A stretch of DNA of 64,000 nt from Clostridiales bacterium (GCA_019418545.1 DYBQ01000003.1:37805-101804); one strand, 5' to 3'. Positions 24,885-32,609 are shown, numbered from the stretch's first letter. Made by a program: numbers and translations. Notes: generated by a model from the letters alone, not told the origin.

Positions 24885-25002
24885 TGTTGGCATCTTTCTA
24901 TCGTCCCGGGCCGTCGCCAGCCAAGTATTTTCGACATCAACGAGCTTAACTTCTGTGTTCGGGATGGGAACAGGTGGACCCTCGTTATCATCGACACCAA
25001 CT
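24885..25002 (-). rRNA. rrf: 5S ribosomal RNA (solitary copy 1)
   Basis: The minus strand contains the conserved 5S core (TTCCCATCCCGAACACAGAAGTT, given in part) and the ends GTTGGTGT and ATGCCAAC pair to form helix I, giving about 118 nt. It has its own -35/-10 promoter and its own terminator and no 16S, 23S or tRNA gene is adjacent. It is essentially identical to the second copy at 28479-28596. Confidence 0.95.
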
Positions 25003-25035
25003 ATTTTGTTTTCCGTCTTTCCTGACGGTTTTATA

Positions 25036-25064
25036 ATGATAACACGTTTTCCTGTAAAAATCAA
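25036..25064 (-). promoter_or_regulatory. Promoter of 5S rRNA copy 1
   Basis: Minus-strand TTGATT (25059-25064), 17-nt spacer, TATCAT (25036-25041), about 35 nt before the mature 5' end. Confidence 0.65.
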
Positions 25065-25110
25065 GGGGTTTTTGCGAATTTTTTAATTTTTTTTGAATCG
25101 CCTTTATAAA

Positions 25111-25156
25111 AAATCCCTTCTTCCATTTTGGCCGTTATCTATGGAAGAAGGGATTT
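25111..25156 (-). terminator. Terminator of the ptsG-antiterminator operon
   Basis: Perfect 16-bp arms (AAATCCCTTCTTCCAT and its complement), followed by a T-run on the minus strand, just after the antiterminator stop codon at 25168. Confidence 0.85.
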
Positions 25157-25167
25157 CCAATTAATCA

Positions 25168-26010
25168 CTATATGTCCTGCCGCTCCATTTCAAGAACCCG
25201 CTCTATATGCATAGCCAGATACCCCACCTCAATCTCATCCACTGGTTGATGCAGTGTATCTTTTAGCTGCTGGCAAATCTGTCCTGCAATATAGAACGCT
25301 CGTGGACAGGTTTCCTTCATAATACCATTAACATCTACATAAAGCTTTTCACCTTTCAGGATTCGTGCCGCCATATACTTAATATGTGTCATCAACCGAT
25401 TATAAGACAGCGAAGAAACATCCATGGAAACTCCTGTTTCCTTCTGCACCATTTCTACGCATTCGCGAATGGTGCGTGCAGTTTGCATCGCCTGCGACAC
25501 CTGCATGGATTCCAGCGAGGAATGAATATGAAGGGCTATATACCCCAGTTCATCATCGCTAAAGACAATTCCAGCCTGTTCCCGAATGATTTCTCGAGCT
25601 GTTTCTGCAACTTGAAACTCCTGAGGGAACAACGCCCGTATATCGGTAGTCAGCGGATTGCTGATAGGAGCATTTTTCCGAATTCTTTGGGCTGCAAAGG
25701 CGATATGGTCCGCCATAGGAATCAGAATACTGGTATCAATGCTGCCAAAGACTTTTTGTGCTTGCGCCACAATCTGGTCCGCAATAGATAGATATATCGG
25801 GTCAATACGGCGCACCAAGTCACGGGGGTTTCCGTGGTCGCTTGTTTGAGCCAATTCATAGGCAGTTACTGTGGTGGGAGAAAACTCCACCCGTTCACCT
25901 GGCTTCTTTCCGAATCCGGCACCTTTTCCTAAAATCAGGCACTCCTTTTGGTTTTCCATATGGATAGCCAAAACGGAATTGTGATTTAGTACTTTTGTAA
26001 TTCGATACAC
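25168..26010 (-). CDS. BglG/SacY-family transcriptional antiterminator (GlcT-like)
   Basis: About 280 residues. GTG 26010 (YRITKVLNHNSVLAI) is preferred over the ATG at 26031 because AGGGGG lies 7 nt upstream and family members start at this point. An N-terminal CAT RNA-binding domain (1-55) is followed by PRD1 and PRD2 (histidines in DHIAFAAQRI and LHIHSSLES, then YLAMHIERV). PTS phosphorylation of these histidines controls RNA binding. It lies 32 nt downstream of ptsG and should act on the RAT/terminator pair in the ptsG leader, giving glucose-induced read-through. Confidence 0.9.
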   Translation of the reverse strand: MYRITKVLNHNSVLAIHMENQKECLILGKGAGFGKKPGERVEFSPTTVTAYELAQTSDHGNPRDLVRRIDPIYLSIADQIVAQAQKVFGSIDTSILIPMADHIAFAAQRIRKNAPISNPLTTDIRALFPQEFQVAETAREIIREQAGIVFSDDELGYIALHIHSSLESMQVSQAMQTARTIRECVEMVQKETGVSMDVSSLSYNRLMTHIKYMAARILKGEKLYVDVNGIMKETCPRAFYIAGQICQQLKDTLHQPVDEIEVGYLAMHIERVLEMERQDI

Positions 26011-26042
26011 GGAAATTCCCCCTTTTGTCATGGAGCAGCCAC

Positions 26043-28169
26043 TCAGGACTCGTAGATATCCAAGGCCAGCAAATCTTCACCCGGCTTTATATGACCGGTT
26101 TTCAGCAGACGCAGAGCCTGATTATCCTCCATTGTGGTAAACAGGACTGGAGAAGACGTGGAGGAAGCATTTTCACGGATATAATCCAAATCAAATTCCA
26201 AAAGACGGTCACCCTTCTTCACCTTATCGCCTTCCTTCACCAGCGCTTTGAAACCTTTTCCTTCCAGCGCTACGGTGTTGATGCCTACATGAATAAGCAC
26301 TTCGATGTCTTCTTCCAGCTTTAATCCCAACGCATGCTGGGTGTCAAATACAAAGCTAATTTCTGCGTCACAAGGAGCCGTCACAACCCCTTCACAAGGA
26401 ACGATTGTTGCACCGTCGCCCATCATTTTTTCAGCAAAAGCCTCATCCGGCGAGGCGGTAATAGAAGCCGCTTCTCCGTGGAAGGGGCTGCCAATCACAA
26501 TGGTCCGCAGCAACTTCCCATGCTCAACAGGTTTTTCTGCTTCTACTTGCAAAGCTTCCTGTGCTGCTGGTGCAGAGGCTGCTGCTGCGCCGCTGCGGAG
26601 ATAATCCTCCAAATGTGCTTTAATAATATTGACTTGCGGCCCATAGACAACCTGTACGCCCTCACCCTTTTGAATAACTCCAGCGGCGCCTGTCGTCTTC
26701 AATACAGCCTGATTTACCTTACTGCCATCATGGACCGTTACGCGCAAACGTGTTGCACAGCAGTCCACATCCTTAATGTTGTCGGCACCACCCAGACCTT
26801 GGGTGATTGCAGCAGAAACGGCATCCTGCTGATTGCCTTCTGCTTTGCGGGCATTATAATCCGCTTTTGTATAAAGCTTTGTCTCCTGGTCTCCTTCTTC
26901 GCGTCCCGGAGTCTTAAAGTTAAATTTTTTAATCAGGAAAGAGAACAGGAAATAATATGCCAGGAAGAATACAATACCCAGTGGGATAATCAGCAGCCAA
27001 CTGGTTTTATCATTGCCCTGTAAAATTCCGAATAAAGCCAAATCAATAAAGCCGCCGGAAAAGGTAAGACCTACCGTAATATTAAAAATATGGCACAACA
27101 TATAAGCCAAGCCAGCAAACACACCACTAATGATAAACAGCATCGGAGCTACAAACAGGAAAGAGAATTCCAACGGCTCTGTAATACCGGTAATAATAGA
27201 AGTCAAAGCTGCAGACAGCAGCAAGCCGCCAACCTGCTTTTTTCTTTCAGGACGGGCACAGCGATACATTGCCAGTGCAGCTCCCGGGAAACCAAAAATA
27301 TACAATACAAATTCTCCAGTAAAGCACCAAGTACCTGCAGTAGAGAAATGTGTAACAGTAGGGTCTGCCAGCTGGGCAAAGAAAATATTCTGTGCACCGG
27401 AAACCATATTGCCGGCAACTTCCATCGTTCCGCCCACAGCTGTCTGCCAGAAAGGCAAATAGAAAACGTGATGCAGGCCAAAGGGAATCAGCAACCGCTT
27501 AATCATACCAAACAGGAAGGTTCCAAAATAGCCAGAGCTATAAACCAGTGTTCCCAGCTGATTAATGCCCTGCTGAATAGGCTGCCAAATAAAGAACATC
27601 AAAATACCTGCCAGCGCATACACCACGGTACTGATAATGGGTACAAAGCGGGTGCCTCCAAAAAAGGAAACCACCTGAGGCAGCTGGATTTTATAAAAAC
27701 GGTTGTGCAAAGCAGCCACGCCAAGGCCTACAATGATACCTCCGAAAGCACCCATCTGCAAAGACTGAATCCCCAATACAGAAGCCACCGAGCCTTCCAG
27801 CAGGTTATCGGCGCCACCGGTTAGATTAATCATAGCAGAAATGCTGGAGTGCATGACCAGGAAAGAAATCCCGGCCGCCAGTGCCGCTACTTCTTTTTCC
27901 TGACGAGCCATACCGATAGCCACGCCAATAGCAAAAATTAGCGGTAGGTTATCAAAAATTATACTGCCGCAGCTGTTGAACACGGAAAAGATAAAATATG
28001 GAATGGTTCCGGGCCCCATAAAGGCTGTCAGGTTGTACATGTCCAGCGTAGTTTCGTTGGTAAAAGAGCTTCCAAGTCCCAGCAGCAAGCCAGCTACTGG
28101 GAGAACGGCAATAGGAAGCATGAAGGAACGTCCTACGCGCTGCAATACGCCAAAAATTTTGTCTTTCAT
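26043..28169 (-). CDS. ptsG: PTS glucose-family transporter subunit EIICBA
   Basis: A 708-residue three-domain PTS permease. EIIC spans about 1-400, with ten or so membrane segments and the FGLHHVFYLPFW substrate signature. EIIB has its phospho-cysteine in DVDCCATRLRV. EIIA is at the C-terminus with the active histidine in LIHVGINTVALEGKGF. It imports and phosphorylates glucose or a related hexose (GlcNAc or maltose cannot be excluded) using HPr-phosphate. ATG 28169 has AAGGAGG upstream. Its leader carries a RAT and an intrinsic terminator, so it is controlled by the antiterminator encoded downstream. Confidence 0.93.
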   Translation of the reverse strand: MKDKIFGVLQRVGRSFMLPIAVLPVAGLLLGLGSSFTNETTLDMYNLTAFMGPGTIPYFIFSVFNSCGSIIFDNLPLIFAIGVAIGMARQEKEVAALAAGISFLVMHSSISAMINLTGGADNLLEGSVASVLGIQSLQMGAFGGIIVGLGVAALHNRFYKIQLPQVVSFFGGTRFVPIISTVVYALAGILMFFIWQPIQQGINQLGTLVYSSGYFGTFLFGMIKRLLIPFGLHHVFYLPFWQTAVGGTMEVAGNMVSGAQNIFFAQLADPTVTHFSTAGTWCFTGEFVLYIFGFPGAALAMYRCARPERKKQVGGLLLSAALTSIITGITEPLEFSFLFVAPMLFIISGVFAGLAYMLCHIFNITVGLTFSGGFIDLALFGILQGNDKTSWLLIIPLGIVFFLAYYFLFSFLIKKFNFKTPGREEGDQETKLYTKADYNARKAEGNQQDAVSAAITQGLGGADNIKDVDCCATRLRVTVHDGSKVNQAVLKTTGAAGVIQKGEGVQVVYGPQVNIIKAHLEDYLRSGAAAASAPAAQEALQVEAEKPVEHGKLLRTIVIGSPFHGEAASITASPDEAFAEKMMGDGATIVPCEGVVTAPCDAEISFVFDTQHALGLKLEEDIEVLIHVGINTVALEGKGFKALVKEGDKVKKGDRLLEFDLDYIRENASSTSSPVLFTTMEDNQALRLLKTGHIKPGEDLLALDIYES

Positions 28170-28235
28170 AAAGATAACCTCCTTAACAGAATCATATAGA
28201 TATGTCTCGGTCAGGGCTTTCTCACCCGGGTTTCC

Positions 28236-28305
28236 TTATAAAAACAAAGAAAGCACTAACCAAAAACTACTACATACCATTACATAATAGTTCGAAGGTT
28301 AGTGC
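28236..28305 (-). terminator. Leader terminator of ptsG, antagonised by the RAT
   Basis: On the minus strand GCACTAACC (28297-28305) pairs with GGTTAGTGC (28253-28261), followed by a T-rich run (TTTCTTTGTTTTTAT). The upstream arm overlaps the RAT, so antiterminator binding would prevent this hairpin. Confidence 0.85.
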
Positions 28306-28325
28306 CTGACAAACACAGTAACACA
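28297..28325 (-). promoter_or_regulatory. Ribonucleic antiterminator (RAT) for GlcT-type protein
   Basis: The minus-strand sequence GTTACTGTGTTTGTCAGGCA plus ACTAACC resembles the ptsG RAT of Bacillus (GTTACTG...TCAGGCATGAG) with the conserved ACTG/CAGGCA stem. It overlaps the 5' arm of the leader terminator, the diagnostic arrangement for BglG-family control. Confidence 0.8.
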
Positions 28326-28348
28326 CCTTTATCCATTTTTACAAGTCC

Positions 28349-28377
28349 AGTTTACCATAAGAAAAACGAGTTGTCAA
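28349..28377 (-). promoter_or_regulatory. Promoter of ptsG
   Basis: Minus-strand TTGACA (28372-28377), 17-nt spacer, TAAACT (28349-28354), upstream of the RAT. Confidence 0.75.
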
Positions 28378-28440
28378 TTGTTTTTTTATATTTTATACGA
28401 TAACATAAGAATATTTTGCGGGTTTATCATTATATAAACA

Positions 28441-28473
28441 TAGAAAAAACGGTCATCCAAAAGGATGACCGTT
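28441..28473 (-). terminator. Terminator of the right solitary 5S rRNA gene
   Basis: GGTCATCC/GGATGACC hairpin followed on the minus strand by GTTTTTT, just after the 5S 3' end. Confidence 0.85.
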
Positions 28474-28478
28474 TTTGG

Positions 28479-28596
28479 TGTTGGCATCTTTCTATCGTCC
28501 CGGGCCGTCGCCAGCCAAGTATTTTCGACATCAACGAGCTTAACTTCTGTGTTCGGGATGGGAACAGGTGGACCCTCGTTATCATCGACACCAACT
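28479..28596 (-). rRNA. rrf: 5S ribosomal RNA (solitary copy 2)
   Basis: Same conserved minus-strand 5S sequence as at 24885-25002, including the helix I ends, with its own promoter and terminator. No other rRNA gene lies beside it. Promoter and terminator sequences differ from those of copy 1, so only the mature RNA region is conserved. Confidence 0.95.
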
Positions 28597-28628
28597 ATTC
28601 TGTTTTGCTCCGCTCAGGAAGCTCTAAT

Positions 28629-28657
28629 ATAATACCACATCTTTTTTTGAAATGCAA
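28629..28657 (-). promoter_or_regulatory. Promoter of 5S rRNA copy 2
   Basis: Minus-strand TTGCAT (28652-28657), 17-nt spacer, TATTAT (28629-28634), placed the same distance from the 5S gene as in copy 1. Confidence 0.65.
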
Positions 28658-28713
28658 GTGTTTTTCTACTTTTTTTTAATTTTTTTTTAAACGCCAATAT
28701 CCAAAAAGTCACC

Positions 28714-28742
28714 TTGACTTTTTTTTAAAAATAACGTACAAT
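28714..28742 (+). promoter_or_regulatory. Promoter of tRNA-Pro
   Basis: TTGACT (28714-28719), 17-nt spacer, TACAAT (28737-28742), about 60 nt before the tRNA. Confidence 0.65.
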
Positions 28743-28808
28743 ATGAAAGTCGCTATATAGATGTTGATAACTAAATCTATCTGATATATTAAAATTATAT
28801 AATCATAT

Positions 28809-28884
28809 CGAGGTGTAGCGCAGATGGTAGCGCGCCTGCTTTGGGAGCAGGATGCCGCAGGTTCGAATCCTGTCACCTCGACCA
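28809..28884 (+). tRNA. tRNA-Pro (anticodon TGG)
   Basis: A 76-nt cloverleaf with acceptor arms CGAGGTG and CACCTCG, anticodon stem-loop CCTGC-TTTGGGA-GCAGG reading TGG, T-loop GGTTCGAATCC and an encoded ACCA end. Its 3' half is the integration site of the element that follows. The gene remains intact, although its original terminator now lies beyond the element at 36204-36248. Confidence 0.97.
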
Positions 28885-28887
28885 AAC
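28858..28887 (+). repeat. attL: 30-bp direct repeat in the tRNA-Pro 3' end
   Basis: The 30 nt from CAGGTTCGAATCC through the tRNA 3' end to CCAAAC recur exactly at 36172-36201. The sequences diverge on both sides. This is the left attachment core. Confidence 0.93.
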
Positions 28888-29028
28888 AAAAAGCCCGGGA
28901 ACCCGCATGAATGCTGGATTTTTCCGGGCTGTCATTTTGCCGAAAGCAGAATATACCCCACTTTTTACCCCCACCAGATTCAAAAAACGCCCGGAGCAGG
29001 GATTTTACCCCCTGTTTCCGGGCTTTCT

Positions 29029-30189
29029 TTATGCCTGTAAAGCGGAAATATAATTCTGCATTTTGTCGGCGCTGCTCTTTCTCATGTCACCGGTAACATG
29101 GCCGTATACGTCCAGCGTAAAGGATACGGAAGCGTGTCCCAGATTCTCCGATACCGTCTTGAGATCGTCCCCCGCTCTGATGGCTGCCACGGCATAGGAG
29201 TGCCGGAGATCGTGGAAACGGACAGAGGGCAGGCCGATTGCTTCTACCACGTTTTTAAAGTGTTTATAGACCGTCTGGCGCTTCATGTGCTGCCCTATCT
29301 GGTTTGTAAATACAAATCCCTGCTCATTCTCCCACAAAGCCCCGGCCTTTAGCTGTGCTTCTGCCTGTGCTGTCTTTTCTTCCCGGAGAAGCTGCATCAC
29401 AAAGAGAGCGGGCAGGATCAGGCGTGATTTTCCGTTTTTGGGCGGGGCTATGATATACTTCCGCTCATGCCGTTGCAGCTGCTGCCGGATGGAGATCGTA
29501 CCGGCGGCAAAATCAACGCCGTCCCAACACAGGCCCATGATTTCCCCTTCCCGCATACCGGTAAACAGCGCCACCAGAAACAGCCGCCGCAGGGGTTCCT
29601 TTTCCAGAGCGGCAATAAAGGCCCGCGTTTCCTGTTCATCGAGCGGGCGCAGCTCCCGGCGCTGGTATTTGGGAAGGATACAGGCGTCGGCGGGGTTTGT
29701 CTTGATATACCCGACAGAAACTGCCTGTTGCAGCGCCTTGTGGATGATGCCGTGGACATTATGCAGCGTTTTCCCGGATATGGCCGTAACGCCCTCTAAT
29801 TGCCCCGCTGTTGATTGATTGTAATACCCCTGTAACATCACCGGAGAGAGGGAAACAAGGCGCACACCGCCCAGAAACGGCCGGATTCGATATTCCACGG
29901 TATTTTGATAGAGTTCCCGTGTCCGTGGCTTCACAGCCCCGCAGTATTCCCCCAACCAGATGGAAAGCCACTGGCCGAACGTGATTTTTTCCGGGGCGGT
30001 ATAGGTTCCGCTGTCCACCGCTGCCGTGGCTTCCGTTAATTTCTTCCGTACTTCCTTCTGTGTGCGGCCGTATACGCTTTTTCGGATGATCTTCCCTGTG
30101 GCCGGATCGCGTCCGGCAGAAAACCGGGCTTCCCAAAGGCCGTTTGGCCGCTGCCGGATAGACCCCGCTCCCTTTGCGCTCTTTGCCAT
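29029..30189 (-). CDS. int: Tyrosine site-specific integrase
   Basis: About 386 residues from ATG 30189 (GAAGGTG upstream); the frame is open to 30225. The N-terminus (GSIRQRPNGLWEARFSAGRDPATGK) is an AP2-like arm-binding domain, followed by a SAM-like core-binding domain and a catalytic domain. The catalytic residues are Arg in FTGMREGE, HDLRHSYA (HxxR) and LGHASVSFTLDVYGHV (His and nucleophile Tyr). This is the Tn916/phage integrase type using tRNA 3' ends. It reads toward attL and ends 140 nt from it. It catalyses integration and, with the xis-like protein, excision. Confidence 0.96.
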   Translation of the reverse strand: MAKSAKGAGSIRQRPNGLWEARFSAGRDPATGKIIRKSVYGRTQKEVRKKLTEATAAVDSGTYTAPEKITFGQWLSIWLGEYCGAVKPRTRELYQNTVEYRIRPFLGGVRLVSLSPVMLQGYYNQSTAGQLEGVTAISGKTLHNVHGIIHKALQQAVSVGYIKTNPADACILPKYQRRELRPLDEQETRAFIAALEKEPLRRLFLVALFTGMREGEIMGLCWDGVDFAAGTISIRQQLQRHERKYIIAPPKNGKSRLILPALFVMQLLREEKTAQAEAQLKAGALWENEQGFVFTNQIGQHMKRQTVYKHFKNVVEAIGLPSVRFHDLRHSYAVAAIRAGDDLKTVSENLGHASVSFTLDVYGHVTGDMRKSSADKMQNYISALQA

Positions 30190-30241
30190 GGCTGCACCTT
30201 CTTTCCTGTCTCCGTCGGGATTCACGACGGTATAAACTAAT

Positions 30242-30429
30242 GCGGGTTCAAGGGGTGAGCGTTTCTGTCACCCCTTACTGTACATTCTCATTTTTGAGCG
30301 GGTTCAAAGGTGGTGATTTGCCACCTTAACCCCGGCAAAACACCGGGGGTTAGCTTCTCCCACTCCCATACCGTTTTGGTAGGGGAGGTCAGGGGCTAAA
30401 CTGCCAAAACGACAGTTTTGAGCGGGTTC
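30242..30429. repeat. Cluster of GCGGGTTC repeats each paired with a hairpin
   Basis: GCGGGTTCA occurs at 30242-30250 and 30298-30306, and GCGGGTTC at 30422-30429; the last two share TTTTGAGCGGGTTC. Adjacent are stem-loops: AAGGGGTGA/TCACCCCTT (30250-30276), AAGGTGG/CCACCTT (30307-30327), TAACCCCGG/CCGGGGGTTA (30327-30352) and AAACTG/CAGTTT (30398-30419). There is no ORF. Possible roles are integrase arm sites, an origin of replication or transfer, or a structured RNA. Confidence 0.65.
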
Positions 30430-30446
30430 CTGTTTTGGGAATCCGT

Positions 30447-30926
30447 TCATTTCTGGCCGGGTTCGTCCTTTTTCTGGTATTCGGGGATTTTGGCTAAGTC
30501 CTCCACGTTCTCAACAGCTTTTTTCTGGCCGGTTTCGTTGAGCCTTAAAAAAGCGGATTGCAGATTATTCAACCTATCTCTTTCCATCTCTGCCAAAACA
30601 AGGTCCATTTGAATGTCGGATACTTTTGTTTCTTTGGCTTCTTTGTATTCTTCCCAAGTAGGCGCACTGTCCATCATGTCTTGTTTAATCTTATGAGCCG
30701 TCCCCTCATATTCAAGTATACGGGAAGCGGTATCAAAATCAGCTAATGCCCAAACTTCAACACCCAGTGCATCGGCTATTTTTTTGAGAATCTTTAAATT
30801 AGGCTGCCTTTTTCCAGCTTCATACAACCTAAGACTGTTCACAGCAATTCCGGCTTTTTGAGATACTTCTACTTGTGATAAACCTTTTTCTTTTCGAGTG
30901 TTGCGTATATTAGCACCTATCTCCAT
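30447..30926 (-). CDS. XRE-family repressor (element master regulator candidate)
   Basis: A 159-residue protein with an N-terminal Cro/CI helix-turn-helix (residues 1-60: NIRNTRKEKGLSQVEVSQKAGIAVNSLRLYEAGKRQPN), then a charged helical C-terminal half without a visible peptidase motif. It is divergent from the small Cro-like gene at 31064 with a 137-nt control region between them, and one operator lies inside its own promoter. It is probably the repressor keeping the element quiescent. GAGGTGAG precedes the ATG. Confidence 0.88.
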   Translation of the reverse strand: MEIGANIRNTRKEKGLSQVEVSQKAGIAVNSLRLYEAGKRQPNLKILKKIADALGVEVWALADFDTASRILEYEGTAHKIKQDMMDSAPTWEEYKEAKETKVSDIQMDLVLAEMERDRLNNLQSAFLRLNETGQKKAVENVEDLAKIPEYQKKDEPGQK

Positions 30927-30944
30927 AAACTCACCTCATTTTTT

Positions 30945-31046
30945 AGTATACCTCATAACCACAAAAGTAGCAATATTTTTTTGAAAAGTCTTGACTTTAA
31001 CTATTTTAGTAGTTATAATTGTAGCAAACAAACCACTATTGTGGTT
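30945..31046. promoter_or_regulatory. Divergent promoters with three 16-bp operators
   Basis: Rightward promoter: TTGACT (30991-30996), 17 nt, TATAAT (31014-31019). Leftward promoter: TTGCTA (30968-30973), 17 nt, TATACT (30945-30950). Operators of form AACYAN-N4-GTRGYW lie at 30957-30972, 30999-31014 and 31031-31046; the last (AACCACTATTGTGGTT) is a perfect palindrome. They overlap both promoters, as in a lambdoid switch. Confidence 0.8.
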
Positions 31047-31063
31047 ATAAAGAGGTGATACAC

Positions 31064-31270
31064 TTGAAAATCAACCGTTTAAAACTCGACGCGTTACAAG
31101 CCGAACAGGGGTTGACCTGTGGACAAGTAGCGGAAAAGGCCGGTATAAGCCGCCAGAACTTCTCCACTGTAAGAGTCCGTGGCACCTGTACCGCCGTGAC
31201 TTTAGGAAAAATTGCTCGTGCATTGGGCGTTCCAGTGGAAAGCCTGCTGGAAGATCGGAAGGAGGAATAA
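31064..31270 (+). CDS. Small XRE/Cro-type regulator
   Basis: About 68 residues from TTG 31064, chosen because AGAGGTG lies 6 nt upstream; a GTG at 31055 is part of that ribosome site. The whole protein is one helix-turn-helix domain (LTCGQVAEKAGISRQNFSTVRVRGTC...KIARALGVPVESLLE). It is the first rightward gene, immediately after the operator region, and is probably the Cro-like antagonist of the repressor or a self-limiting regulator of the early operon. Confidence 0.85.
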   Translation: MKINRLKLDALQAEQGLTCGQVAEKAGISRQNFSTVRVRGTCTAVTLGKIARALGVPVESLLEDRKEE

Positions 31271-31273
31271 ACC

Positions 31274-31480
31274 ATGACCCCAATGAAAGCCATCCGGGCA
31301 AAGTGCCTGGACTGTTGTTGTGGCTCATTTCATGAAGTACGCTTGTGTACGGTCGAGAAATGCCCACTGTACCCCTATCGTTTCGGAAAACGTCCCAAAG
31401 GGTATGAAGATACCACCCCGGACGCAAACGAAGCAGAATCCTTAGATAGCCCGGTACTTTTTGAAGAAACGGAGGAATAA
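31274..31480 (+). CDS. Small cysteine-rich phage-type protein
   Basis: A 68-residue protein with MKAIRAKCLDCCCGSFHEVRLC and VEKCPLYPYRFGKRPKG, a CxxCC...C...C pattern that could form a zinc knuckle. Related small proteins are frequent in clostridial prophages and islands beside regulatory genes. No function is established. It is separated by 3 nt from the Cro-like gene, with GGAGGAATAAACC before the ATG, and clearly belongs to the same operon. The C-terminal 25 residues are acidic and probably disordered. Confidence 0.8.
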   Translation: MTPMKAIRAKCLDCCCGSFHEVRLCTVEKCPLYPYRFGKRPKGYEDTTPDANEAESLDSPVLFEETEE

Positions 31481-31482
31481 CC

Positions 31483-31668
31483 GTGGAGAAATTAGCTATC
31501 AACGTAAAGGAAGCGGCCAAAATGATGGGAATCGGCCTTGCCAGTATGTACACGCTGGTACATCGGGAGGACTTCCCCGTCATTCAGGTGGGAAACCGAA
31601 TGGTTATTCCCCTGGAAGCGTTTCGGCGCTGGCTGGATCAGGCCGGAGAAAATAAGATAGGCGGGTGA
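31483..31668 (+). CDS. Excisionase-like winged HTH protein
   Basis: A 61-residue protein starting at GTG 31483, preceded by GGAGGAATAACC. The sequence AINVKEAAKMMGIGLASMYTLVHREDFPVIQVGNRMVIPLEAFRRWLDQ, given here only for its pattern of helix-turn-helix plus wing, is that of the HTH_17/excisionase family. In integrated elements such proteins bend DNA at attachment sites and direct the integrase towards excision. It may also act as a small transcription factor like AlpA. It belongs to the early rightward operon. Confidence 0.85.
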   Translation: MEKLAINVKEAAKMMGIGLASMYTLVHREDFPVIQVGNRMVIPLEAFRRWLDQAGENKIGG

Positions 31669-31672
31669 ACAC

Positions 31673-32605
31673 ATGGCAGAAAGAAGAATGTTTTCCAAAA
31701 CGGTCATTGACAGCGACGTTTTTTCGGATATGCCTTTGACCACACAGGCTCTGTATTTCCACCTTGGTATGAGAGCCGATGATGACGGTTTTGTCAATAA
31801 CCCGAAAAAAATCCAGCGGTCTATTGGAGCCACAGCTGACGACATGAAACTGCTGGTATCCAAAGGATTCATCATTCCTTTTGAATCCGGCGTGATCGTC
31901 ATTACACACTGGAAACAGCACAACTACATTCAGAAAGACCGATACCACCCTACACGGCATTTTCAGGAAAAGTCACAGCTTGTGATTGACAAAGCCGGGC
32001 AGTACACATTTGCGGATGTATCCAATTTGGATGCATCATGTATACATTCGGTATACCAATTGGATACCGAGGTTAGGTTAGGTAAGGATAGGTTAGGTAA
32101 GGGTAGGAAAGAAGAGAATATCTGCGAGGAGCCTTTGCAAGTCTCCCCGCCGGAGCCAGAAGAACCTCCGGTAATTTCTTTTATTCTCAACGACAAAAGC
32201 CGGTATCCTATTAGGCAGGCGCAGGTGGACGAATGGAGCGGGCTATATCCGGCAGTGGATATCATGCAGGAATTGCGGAAAATGGCCGGATGGCTGGACG
32301 CAAACCCCAACAAGCGGAAAACCAAGCGGGGAATATTGCGTTTTGTGAATGGCTGGCTGGCACGGGAACAGGACAAAGGTAGAACCAATGCACCTAAAGC
32401 CCCTCAAAAACGCCCGTCTGATACTGGGCCTGCCATAAATCCCAATTATAACCCACCGCCGGGGGTAGATCCCACTTGGGACTATTATAAACAGAGAGAC
32501 GGCGTTATGGAAAAAAATAGCAACGATACCCGCACTTCCTCGTCGGGGACGGAAGGACGCTTGGAAGGGCAGGACGAAAACGGATTTCGTGTATATGAGG
32601 TGTAA
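31673..32605 (+). CDS. Phage replisome organizer/DnaD-like replication protein
   Basis: A 310-residue protein. The N-terminal ~110 residues (RRMFSKTVIDSDVFSDMPL...LYFHLGMRADDDGFV) form a winged-helix domain found in phage replication organizers. The middle has a low-complexity stretch encoded by a short DNA tandem repeat (RLGKDRLGKGRK), and residues ~190-240 (WSGLYPAVDIMQELRKMAGWLDANPNKRK) form a helical DnaD/DnaB-like segment. Such proteins open the element origin and recruit the host helicase. No dedicated helicase loader follows, so the host DnaC/DnaI-type loader may be used. Confidence 0.85.
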   Translation: MAERRMFSKTVIDSDVFSDMPLTTQALYFHLGMRADDDGFVNNPKKIQRSIGATADDMKLLVSKGFIIPFESGVIVITHWKQHNYIQKDRYHPTRHFQEKSQLVIDKAGQYTFADVSNLDASCIHSVYQLDTEVRLGKDRLGKGRKEENICEEPLQVSPPEPEEPPVISFILNDKSRYPIRQAQVDEWSGLYPAVDIMQELRKMAGWLDANPNKRKTKRGILRFVNGWLAREQDKGRTNAPKAPQKRPSDTGPAINPNYNPPPGVDPTWDYYKQRDGVMEKNSNDTRTSSSGTEGRLEGQDENGFRVYEV

Positions 32606-32609
32606 GCAA

